Assembly: GCF_002909255.1 (NCBI RefSeq)
Contig: NZ_PIOB01000001.1
Span: 620,001-684,000 of the forward strand
Source: Arenibacter hampyeongensis
GTDB lineage: Bacteria > Bacteroidota > Bacteroidia > Flavobacteriales > Flavobacteriaceae
Length of the DNA: 64,000 bases
Direction: 5' to 3'
Shown here: piece after piece, positions 1 to 7,957 of the stretch
Layout of the letters: the number at the start of each line of letters is the position of its first letter
Position numbering within the stretch: position 1 is the first letter of the stretch
Notes under the pieces: model-generated
Databases searched by the model: none
The model's input: only the letters and a program-made list of their open reading frames with translations
What the model was told of the DNA's origin: nothing
Program-made: the position numbers and the translations under genes

Positions 1-3000
1 AAGCCACTAAATTTACGACCTCATCATCGGTCAGGTTGTTCAAGAGACCTTCTGGCATCATTGACTTGGTAGTTACTTCACGATTTTGAATCTTGGAGGT
101 ACTTATGAAAATCGCCTCCTGACCTACAACTCTCAAAGTTACACTTCTATCATTTTCTGAAATGACATTGCCGCTATAGGTTCTTCCGTCATTGGTAGTA
201 ACAACTACAGTTTTATAATCATCTTGAATGTCCCCGTTGGGGTCTAAAATATTACTTAAAAGATAAGTGGTATTCGTTCTGTTTGACCCGGTCAAATCTG
301 GCCCTATGACTCCACCCTTACCGTGCATGGTATGGCAGGCAAAACAAGTGCGTTGATACACCAGTTCACCTTCATGACGATCTGCCTTTGAGATGGCCTC
401 GTCTGTTAATAGTCTATGGTATTTACTAAACTGCCCTTGTTTATCGCCTGAAATCTCATCAATCGGCCCCCAAATTTCAACAAAACCATTACCCACTACT
501 CGCTTTAACTGTAAGGCCACATATGCTGGAATATCTTTTTTGGGCATGGACCCATCCTTTATGGCAAGTGCCAAAGGCCAACCATAAACAGGTCTTGAGG
601 CCAAGGTCTGAATGACTTCCTGTTTTTCTAAATTTGAATAGTTGGGATACTCCTTTAGCAAGTATTTGCCCAATCCTTCGTTGCTATATGCAGCGATTGC
701 CCTTATCGCATCCAATCTCAATTTTGGATTTCGGAGCAATTGGGGCAAAATGGTTTCCAATTCTTTGCGCTGTTGCACTGCCAAATTTTTGATGGCATTT
801 TGCTGTTGCTCTATTTTCGCGTTTGGGTCATTAACAATGTCCATCATTTTGATTGCTGCTTCAACACTGCCAAATCGCTGGGCGATTTCATCAGAAATTG
901 CAGCCAAATTGGACTCTGTTCGCAACTCCTTATACACAGCCGACCAGTTGTTCGGCTCTTTCAAATCGGCTCTACTCTCCAAGCCCGACAACATCCCGTT
1001 TAAAAGATAAATTCTCTCACCCGATTTTTTAGCTATCCCGGCTACCAGTTGTTCCAATTTTTCAGCATCTACAAGTCTTCGTCCGATTTTTTCCACGATG
1101 GAGGGAATTTTACTTTGACCCGCCAATGCTAATGCCTTTTCAGGATTTTTAGCTACCAGAGGCTCAATTCCAAACCATAACATAAATGGAATATTGGGAT
1201 CATCAATATCATCTTGGTATTTTACCAACGAAGTTGCAATAGTCCATCGGTCGTCTTCACGGATACGTTGCAATGCTGAGGCCAAATACAATCTAACTAT
1301 AGGAGAGGGCTCGTTTTTGCCCAAAGCGGTCAAGGCTTCAATTCCTTTTTTGGAGGGATAACCGTCTTCGACCATAAATTGTATTGCCCATGCTCTAATA
1401 TACTCCTGCTGGTCATTTGTAAGTTGGATCAACTCGTCTGCGGATATGTTGTTGGTAACATGTAATGTCCACAATGCGCGAAGTCTGATGTCCTGATCCT
1501 TAATATCTTTTAAAATTGATCTTGCTTTTGACACTGCAGCGTCATCCAACGCCACCTTGTTGGCCCTGTTTTGTAAAATTACCCTTGCTCTTTGCGCATG
1601 CCAATTGCTTTTACTTAGCTGCAAATCAACGAGTTCCGTATCGCCTTTTTTGCCAAGGTCATCATATCGTCCAGGCCAATTTTCGGCCAATGACGTTTCG
1701 GGCATAATTCGAAAAACCCTGCCCGTATCTTTATTTACTACATCATTTCCGCAGATATCGGCATCGTGCCAGTCTAAGACATAAAGTCCGCCTTCAGGTC
1801 CAACCTCCATGCTAAAACCAATCCATTGGGCATTGTTGGCCAACATAAAATCTTCCCCATGACTTGCACTAAATCCAGAACCGTTCGCCTTTAAAACATC
1901 CGACAAAACGGCGTGTTCATGAATGTTCGCCATGAAAATCCTTCCTTGTTGATCCGCTGGAAAAGCGTCGGATTGATAAATACGGGCACCTCCATGGGCG
2001 GATCTATGCCGATGGTCAACAATGGTCTGAATATCTTCATAGATATACGGATTGAAATGTTGACCTCCTTGGCGATGGTAAATGCCTCCCGGAATGATAT
2101 GGAACAAGTGTGGAATTACACATGCGGAAATGATCATTTGCCCTTTGGCATCATAGTCGATACCCCAGGGATTGCTAAATCCATGGGCCACTACTTCAAA
2201 TCGTTTCTTTATAGGATGATAGCGCCAAACCCCGCCATTGATATCAACTCCCTCCTCATCCAACAAATCTTCCGGGAAGGCTTCGCGGTGTTTGTAAATC
2301 TTTCCCTTCCCCTTTGGTTTACGAATTACGGAAGGGGTAGCAAAGCCTTCAAGACCATACAGCCATCCATCTGGCCCCCAATGGAAACTATTGATGGTTT
2401 CATGGCGATCGCGAATTCCCCAGCCCGTTAACAAAACCTCAATGTTTTTTATATCTGCTTTATCGTCCCCGTCCTTATCCGGTACGAAAAGCAAATTAGG
2501 TGGCGCTCCAAGAAACAAGCCATCATGACCAACGGCAATTGCCGATGGAAAAGGGATTCCTTCCAAAAAAATCTTTCTGCTATCGACGATTCCGTCATGA
2601 TCGGTATCCTCCAAAATCAAAATACGGCTGTCACCTGAATTGGAAAAACCGTCTTGGCGATTTTCGTAATCCCTATTTTCGGCAATCCACATCCGTCCAC
2701 GATCATCCCAACAGAAAGCCATGGGTTGTGTTATCATGGGTTCCGAAGTATAAACATTAACTTTATAACCTGCTTTAACGGTCATGGCCTCAACCGCTTC
2801 CTGAGGGTTTAAAAACTTGGCATCCCTCCCCTCTTGTCGCGCAATATTCCATAAGGAAGCAATATTATACATGCCTTTATCCCCCACATAATCGCCCCAT
2901 AGGTCGTTCATTTTAACCGGATCCAGTTTGCCCGAATAGGCCACTATCTGATGTTGAATAGTCTTAATTTCCCCTTTTTTAATGTGCCAATCCCCCATTC

Positions 3001-3865
3001 TGGACCTTACGGGTCCTATGCCCAATTGCCCATCTACGCGCCAAGTTTGTGGAAAATTATCGTTATCGGGATGGTCAAAAATGGCGATATGTCCCCATTC
3101 ATCAAGGCCATCTATTTTCATACCCGCATCGACCCACATGGCTCTTTTACCTTCGGCCTTTTCGTTTTTCTGGCGAGCGGCATTCTCAACTTCCCCTTCA
3201 ATGCCTTTTTCCCAAGGCATGCGCAGAAATAAACCGCCATAATCGAATTCGTTAATTGTGATATCGGTCAGAGCCTCACCTTGCCATTCCAAGCCCAATA
3301 TATATTTGCCTTCTTTCTCCTTGAATGTCCAAATCTGTGTCTCTTTTAAAATTGGTGTTTTCGAGGCATCGAGCATGTTATAAACAGCCTGCCATTTCAC
3401 TTCAGCGCCTTCAGCGATTAGGATTTGGGTCGATACCCTTTGCCAATAATCGGGCCCGGGATTATGAAAAAAATCACGTCCAATTTTCTTTTGAATATCC
3501 TCAGGTTTGTTTTTATCGTAGAACCATTTTTTTAGCTCTTCGGGCTTGGCCCCGGTACCGTTTACCCTAGTAAAACCCCAATACAGGCCTGTTTGATGAG
3601 GATGATGACCCGGGCTGTATTGTGTCAACGCCACTTCACTACCAGGAGCGATTATGGGATGGATGAAAGGGCGGAAATCAGATTTTATGTTCTGGGTCAC
3701 AAGGGCAGTTGAACCATTTTGCCCAAAAACCCGAATGACGTCCTCTCCCTGTTCAACTTTGAAAAGGGATACCGATCCACTCAGCAGTACAGTATCCTTT
3801 TCCGTTTTGGATTTGCAGGCTAGTAGGCAGACAATTCCAATGAGCGCAATTCCTATTTTTTTCAT
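1..3865 (-). CDS. PmoA-like / PVC-type dehydrogenase / HEAT / cytochrome c lipoprotein, partial
   Basis: The gene starts at ATG 3863-3865 and runs off the left edge of the window, with about 1288 residues visible. The N-terminus is a lipoprotein signal with lipobox LLAC (Cys17), so the protein is probably anchored to a periplasm-facing or surface-facing membrane. Reading through it, I see a PmoA/DUF6807-type domain in the first ~320 residues (HHPHQTGLYWG motif). Next comes a PVC-type membrane-bound dehydrogenase propeller (PMAFCWDDRGRMWIAENRDY), then a helical HEAT-like stretch, then a cytochrome c domain with heme motif CFACH at residues 1174-1178. The Met in KSMMPEG near the edge is a possible axial ligand. 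By family this suggests oxidation of a sugar or polyol with electrons passed to the heme; the substrate is unknown. The reading frame is open throughout. Confidence 0.85.
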   Translation of the reverse strand, partial: MKKIGIALIGIVCLLACKSKTEKDTVLLSGSVSLFKVEQGEDVIRVFGQNGSTALVTQNIKSDFRPFIHPIIAPGSEVALTQYSPGHHPHQTGLYWGFTRVNGTGAKPEELKKWFYDKNKPEDIQKKIGRDFFHNPGPDYWQRVSTQILIAEGAEVKWQAVYNMLDASKTPILKETQIWTFKEKEGKYILGLEWQGEALTDITINEFDYGGLFLRMPWEKGIEGEVENAARQKNEKAEGKRAMWVDAGMKIDGLDEWGHIAIFDHPDNDNFPQTWRVDGQLGIGPVRSRMGDWHIKKGEIKTIQHQIVAYSGKLDPVKMNDLWGDYVGDKGMYNIASLWNIARQEGRDAKFLNPQEAVEAMTVKAGYKVNVYTSEPMITQPMAFCWDDRGRMWIAENRDYENRQDGFSNSGDSRILILEDTDHDGIVDSRKIFLEGIPFPSAIAVGHDGLFLGAPPNLLFVPDKDGDDKADIKNIEVLLTGWGIRDRHETINSFHWGPDGWLYGLEGFATPSVIRKPKGKGKIYKHREAFPEDLLDEEGVDINGGVWRYHPIKKRFEVVAHGFSNPWGIDYDAKGQMIISACVIPHLFHIIPGGIYHRQGGQHFNPYIYEDIQTIVDHRHRSAHGGARIYQSDAFPADQQGRIFMANIHEHAVLSDVLKANGSGFSASHGEDFMLANNAQWIGFSMEVGPEGGLYVLDWHDADICGNDVVNKDTGRVFRIMPETSLAENWPGRYDDLGKKGDTELVDLQLSKSNWHAQRARVILQNRANKVALDDAAVSKARSILKDIKDQDIRLRALWTLHVTNNISADELIQLTNDQQEYIRAWAIQFMVEDGYPSKKGIEALTALGKNEPSPIVRLYLASALQRIREDDRWTIATSLVKYQDDIDDPNIPFMLWFGIEPLVAKNPEKALALAGQSKIPSIVEKIGRRLVDAEKLEQLVAGIAKKSGERIYLLNGMLSGLESRADLKEPNNWSAVYKELRTESNLAAISDEIAQRFGSVEAAIKMMDIVNDPNAKIEQQQNAIKNLAVQQRKELETILPQLLRNPKLRLDAIRAIAAYSNEGLGKYLLKEYPNYSNLEKQEVIQTLASRPVYGWPLALAIKDGSMPKKDIPAYVALQLKRVVGNGFVEIWGPIDEISGDKQGQFSKYHRLLTDEAISKADRHEGELVYQRTCFACHTMHGKGGVIGPDLTGSNRTNTTYLLSNILDPNGDIQDDYKTVVVTTNDGRTYSGNVISENDRSVTLRVVGQEAIFISTSKIQNREVTTKSMMPEGLLNNLTDDEVVNLVA

Positions 3866-4229
3866 CCTATAATATTCTTAAAAAGAATCCAATAAAAAAA
3901 GTTTTAGACCAAGGAAACCAGCGACATAGCTGTTATCTAGGGGGAAATATTTTTCGATTCTGTATCAGTTGGTTTAGGACCCATTTCAAAAATCAATACC
4001 GCGCCCTATCCTGTGAAGATGTAATTTCTTGAGTTCCCCAAGCCTTTGCGGCCAATAGCATCTATCTGGTGATGGGAGACCTAGGTGATCATCAACTTGT
4101 TTTAATTGTCATAGCTATCTTTCATTGTATCATTTTTTTCGTGGAAGCTTAAGACTTAAAAACTTTAGATTTAGCTTTTATAAATTATTTACCCTATCTT
4201 TAAAAGGAACGCTATTCAAACAGGTTTAA
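3866..4229. other. Intergenic region between divergent genes
   Basis: This 364-bp spacer separates the leftward dehydrogenase-like lipoprotein from the rightward ATP-grasp operon, so it should hold both promoters. TATCTTTA at 4194-4201 resembles the -7 box TAnnTTTG about 30 bp before the ATP-grasp start, but it is not an exact match. On the leftward side I see only a short hairpin (TTCTT/AAGAA) near 3875-3891. I see no RNA gene, repeat or small coding frame. Confidence 0.4.
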
Positions 4230-5720
4230 TTGAATTCCACCTTAAAACCTGATACACTTTTCAACTTCACTGCCGATTATATGCCTAAAATAAATTTTAA
4301 CGATTATGAAATTAAGGGTTTTTATGATGAGATGTTCAACGATACTCATGTTGTGCGCCCTAGTTATGAACTATTCAAGAAACGCCTGGAGAAAGTAAGT
4401 TGGAACAAACTTAATTTTCTTCAGCATTCAACTGATCGAGCGCAGCTATCCCTCGGCATGACATTTAACGTGTATAGTGATAATCAAGGTGTTGAACGCA
4501 TTCTACATTTAGACATCATTCCAAGAATAGTGAGCGGTTCGGATTGGGACTACCTATCCAAGGGTCTTCAGCAAAGAATTGTGGCCCTGAATTTATTTAT
4601 CAATGATATTTATAATGACCAAAAAGTCTTAAAGGATAAAATTATTCCTAAAGAATTGGTGCTTTCGAGTGCCAGTTATCTTAAGGAATGTATTGGCCTG
4701 AAACCACCTGAAAATGTTTGGAGCCATATTTCCGGAACAGACCTTATACGCGGCGGCGATGGAAAGTTTTACGTGTTGGAAGATAATCTAAGATGTCCTT
4801 CAGGGGTATCCTATATGTTGGAAAACAGGGAGATCTTGAAACGTACATTCCCAGAAATGTTCGAGCAATTAAATGTGAGACCTGTACATGATTATTCGCA
4901 CTATTTAAGGGATATGCTGGAATCGCTTACCAAAGTAAATAAGCCCTCTATTGTTGTATTAACGCCAGGAATCTATAATTCGGCCTATTTTGAACATGCT
5001 TATCTGGCCCAACAAATGGGTGCCGAATTAGTGGAAGGAGGGGATTTGGTAGTGAAAGGCGATTTTGTTTATATGATGACCACAAATGGCCTACAAAAGG
5101 TCGATGTTATCTACCGCCGTGTGGATGATGAATTTATTGACCCTTTGGTATTCAACAAAGATTCCCTTTTAGGAACTCCTGGGCTGTTTAATGCCTATTT
5201 AAAGGGTAATGTGGTACTTGTCAATGCACCCGGAGCTGGCGTTGCAGACGACAAGGCTGTGTATGCCTATATTCCAAGGTTGATTAAATATTATTTGGGA
5301 GAGGAGGCACTAATACCCAACATTAAAACATATATCTGCGCTGAAGAGGAAGATTGCAAATATGTTGTTGAAAACATTGCCGAATTAGTGGTTAAACAAA
5401 CAGATGGTTCTGGAGGGTATGGTATGTTGATAGGGCCACATGCTACAAAAGCCGAGCATAACGAGTTTGTGAAGAAGATTAAAAACAACCCTAGGAATTA
5501 TATTGCACAACCCATGATCAACCTTTCCCGAGTACCAACACTCTGTGATAATAGTATAGAGGGGAGGCATGTAGATTTACGCCCTTATATTCTCTATGGG
5601 AAAGAAATCAAGGTAATACCAGGTGCATTGACCAGGGTAGCATTGAAAAAAGGGTCGTTGGTCGTAAATTCTTCACAAGGCGGAGGCAGCAAGGATACTT
5701 GGGTCTTGGATAATAAATAA
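4230..5720 (+). CDS. Circularly permuted ATP-grasp type 2 family protein
   Basis: A 496-residue protein of the COG2308 family (DUF404/DUF407, circularly permuted ATP-grasp). ATP-grasp enzymes join a carboxylate to an amine or thiol through an acyl-phosphate, so this is probably a peptide-bond or amide-forming ligase; the substrate is not known. Visible motifs are GFYDEMF at 30-36, EDNLRCPSGVSYMLENR at 184-200 and the glycine-rich QTDGSGGYGM near 390-400. The longest frame starts at TTG 4230. The first ATG is codon 18 at 4281, just before the conserved YDEMF segment, so either start is possible. The gene is followed after 9 bp by the alpha-E gene and then by the transglutaminase gene, the usual gene set for this family. 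Confidence 0.9.
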   Translation: MNSTLKPDTLFNFTADYMPKINFNDYEIKGFYDEMFNDTHVVRPSYELFKKRLEKVSWNKLNFLQHSTDRAQLSLGMTFNVYSDNQGVERILHLDIIPRIVSGSDWDYLSKGLQQRIVALNLFINDIYNDQKVLKDKIIPKELVLSSASYLKECIGLKPPENVWSHISGTDLIRGGDGKFYVLEDNLRCPSGVSYMLENREILKRTFPEMFEQLNVRPVHDYSHYLRDMLESLTKVNKPSIVVLTPGIYNSAYFEHAYLAQQMGAELVEGGDLVVKGDFVYMMTTNGLQKVDVIYRRVDDEFIDPLVFNKDSLLGTPGLFNAYLKGNVVLVNAPGAGVADDKAVYAYIPRLIKYYLGEEALIPNIKTYICAEEEDCKYVVENIAELVVKQTDGSGGYGMLIGPHATKAEHNEFVKKIKNNPRNYIAQPMINLSRVPTLCDNSIEGRHVDLRPYILYGKEIKVIPGALTRVALKKGSLVVNSSQGGGSKDTWVLDNK

Positions 5721-5729
5721 AACAGAACT

Positions 5730-6707
5730 ATGTTAAGTAGAATCGCAAATACCATGTATTGGATGAATAGGTACGTTGAACGGGCCGAAAACTATGCCAG
5801 ATTCATGGATGTAAATTTCAATCTTTCTTTGGAATCAACCCCTGATGCCATTCAGCAATGGAAACCTTTGGTGGTAATTACTGGGGATTGGGATTTGTAT
5901 GAGTCTCTCTATAAGACTGTGGAAAAGGAAAAAGTCATATACTTTTTGGGATTCGATCCCCAAAACCCGAATTCGGTATACAACTCTATTTGCCACGCAA
6001 GGGAAAACGCAAGGGCCATTAGACCGGAATTGACCAAGGAAGTATGGGAACAAATCAATTACCTGTATTATTTTGTGAAAGAAGAATTGGAAAAAAAGAG
6101 TTGGAAAGAGAACGACCCACGTTTATTTTTTAAGAAAGTGAAGGAAGGTTGTCAACTCCTATACGGTATTTTGGCCATCTCCATATCGCGTAACGATGGG
6201 TGGCATTTTGGTAAAATTGGTCAATTGATAGAACGTGCAGATAAAACTTCGCGTGTTTTAGATGTAAAATATCACATTTTACTCACAACACCACAATCTG
6301 TTGGCACTCCCTTCGATTTAGCTCAATGGGCGGCTTTGCTTAAATCGGTATCCGCATATGATATGTACCGAAAAAAATACGGGAAACTTACCGCTTTGAA
6401 TATTTCTGGATTTTTGATTTTAGATAAGGTTTTTCCCCGCTCCATCAACTTCTGTTTGATTGAGGCGGAAAAATCCTTAAAAGCAATAACCGGCAATGAA
6501 GGAGGATTTACCAATAGTGCCGAAAAACAGTTGGGTAAACTTAGGTCACAATTAGAGTTTACAGATGTAAATGACATTTTTGATAGTGGTTTACATGAGT
6601 ACATTGATACTTTCCAGAAAAAGCTAAATGAAGTATCGACTGCGATATACGACTCCTTTTTTGCTAATACAAACGAACAAACAAGTCAAAAAACAGAAAA
6701 CCAATGA
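5730..6707 (+). CDS. Alpha-E domain-containing protein (DUF403)
   Basis: A 325-residue, largely helical protein of the alpha-E family (COG2307). The hallmark N-terminus MLSRIANTMYWMNRYVERAE is clear, with conserved aromatic, Arg and Glu residues. There is no signal peptide, so it should be cytoplasmic. Its molecular role is not established. It is found almost always next to a circularly permuted ATP-grasp gene, as here (9 bp upstream), and is proposed to act with it in making or attaching a peptide-like product. The start is the ATG directly at the conserved family N-terminus. Confidence 0.9.
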   Translation: MLSRIANTMYWMNRYVERAENYARFMDVNFNLSLESTPDAIQQWKPLVVITGDWDLYESLYKTVEKEKVIYFLGFDPQNPNSVYNSICHARENARAIRPELTKEVWEQINYLYYFVKEELEKKSWKENDPRLFFKKVKEGCQLLYGILAISISRNDGWHFGKIGQLIERADKTSRVLDVKYHILLTTPQSVGTPFDLAQWAALLKSVSAYDMYRKKYGKLTALNISGFLILDKVFPRSINFCLIEAEKSLKAITGNEGGFTNSAEKQLGKLRSQLEFTDVNDIFDSGLHEYIDTFQKKLNEVSTAIYDSFFANTNEQTSQKTENQ

Positions 6708-6779
6708 CTCTCTGCTTTAGCGCTATGCGGAAAAGAGGGTATACGGGATGTCAAATCTATAACTGAACTATAAGGTTTT

Positions 6780-7625
6780 ATGGAAGTTGAAATTATACAC
6801 GAAACCGAGTATGAGTATCAATCGGAAGTTTTTTTGGAACCGCATTGTTTTAGGTTTAAGCCTAGGGAAACATCGTATGCAGAACTGAAAAACTTCACTT
6901 TACAAGTGTCTCCGAAGGTGGCCGGGATTTCTCAACAGATGGACGCCGAAAATAATACCATACATTTTAGTTGGTATGAAGGTATGCACACCAAACTTAG
7001 TATCAAGGCGACATCCGTGTTGACTATAAAACCATATAATCCCTTTAATTTTCTCTTGCATCCTTCTAGCCATAATCAATTACCATTTGCCTATGCCGAG
7101 GACTTAAGGAAACTATTAAGTCCAGATTTGGAAAAAATTTCAATTGGCCAACCCTTGAAAGAATACGGGGACCTTATTTTATCACGTGTAAATGGCAATA
7201 CACTTGCTTTTTTAAGTGAACTCACCAAGCGAATTCACAAGGATTTTGTCTTGGAAATACGTGAAATAGGAGAACCGTATCAGCCGGTGGAAACATTTGA
7301 ATTAAAAAAAGGGTCATGTAGGGATTTTGCCTGGATGCAAATTCAACTACTGCGGCACCTTGGTATTGCGGCACGTTTTGTAAGCGGGTATTTTTATGTT
7401 GAGGTGGATGATCCTAAATACGAGCTTCATGGTTGGACAGAGGTGTTCCTTCCTGGTGCAGGGTGGATAGGCTATGATCCAAGCAACGGTATTAGAACAT
7501 CCAATATGTACTTTCCGGTATCCTCAAGCGCCACTTATTTGAATACCATGCCAGTTTCAGGTTCGGTAAGAGGAAATGCAACTTCAATACTTACTACAAG
7601 CTTGGAGATTAATGTGCTCCCTTAA
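6780..7625 (+). CDS. Transglutaminase-like cysteine protease family protein
   Basis: A 281-residue protein with the bacterial transglutaminase-like N-terminal beta region (about residues 1-85) and a C-terminal transglutaminase-like core. The catalytic triad can be read as Cys180 (GSCRDFAW), His217 (LHGWTEVF) and Asp233 (GYDPSNG), so the enzyme looks active. No signal peptide is visible. In this conserved gene set such proteins are proposed to act as peptidases or amidases that release or trim what the ATP-grasp ligase builds. It lies 72 bp after the alpha-E gene and is probably the last gene of the operon. Confidence 0.9.
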   Translation: MEVEIIHETEYEYQSEVFLEPHCFRFKPRETSYAELKNFTLQVSPKVAGISQQMDAENNTIHFSWYEGMHTKLSIKATSVLTIKPYNPFNFLLHPSSHNQLPFAYAEDLRKLLSPDLEKISIGQPLKEYGDLILSRVNGNTLAFLSELTKRIHKDFVLEIREIGEPYQPVETFELKKGSCRDFAWMQIQLLRHLGIAARFVSGYFYVEVDDPKYELHGWTEVFLPGAGWIGYDPSNGIRTSNMYFPVSSSATYLNTMPVSGSVRGNATSILTTSLEINVLP

Positions 7626-7957
7626 ATCCACATAGCCTTTTAGGGATATATTTGAAAGATATTATACCTTCACAAATCAGCAAGTTTTGAAGGCTATAAT
7701 ATGCATATCTGAAATATTATGGATTGATTTCATGAGACTTTTTAGGTTGGCAATTTGTAAAATACATTGCTGAATAGATATGGCGATAATGCCTTTGGGT
7801 AAATAACTAAGTATATCTTTTGTGTACGCTTACCTACCCTTTGACACCCTAAAAGTCCAGGACCATTTGCTGTGTTCGAGACCCATTAAAATGTAACCAT
7901 AAAAAGAGGATTTGCCGTAACATATTTTATATTTTTGACAGTAACCAAAACCAGATT
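7626..7957. other. Intergenic region upstream of the DUF5916 gene
   Basis: This 332-bp AT-rich stretch has no plausible coding frame. It contains an 8-bp inverted repeat, ATAGCCTT at 7632-7639 and AAGGCTAT at 7690-7697, about 50 bp apart, which may form the end of the preceding operon's mRNA. The promoter of the next gene lies at its right end. Confidence 0.4.
7911..7937 (+). promoter_or_regulatory. Putative promoter of the DUF5916 gene
   Basis: TATTTTTG at 7930-7937 matches the Bacteroidetes -7 consensus TAnnTTTG exactly. TTTG at 7911-7914 could serve as the -33 element, although the 15-bp spacing is a little short. The start codon follows 20 bp later. Confidence 0.5.

Noticed and set aside
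393..3872. Many rightward frames across 393-3872
   Set aside because: They lie opposite the long leftward lipoprotein gene and show no family pattern.
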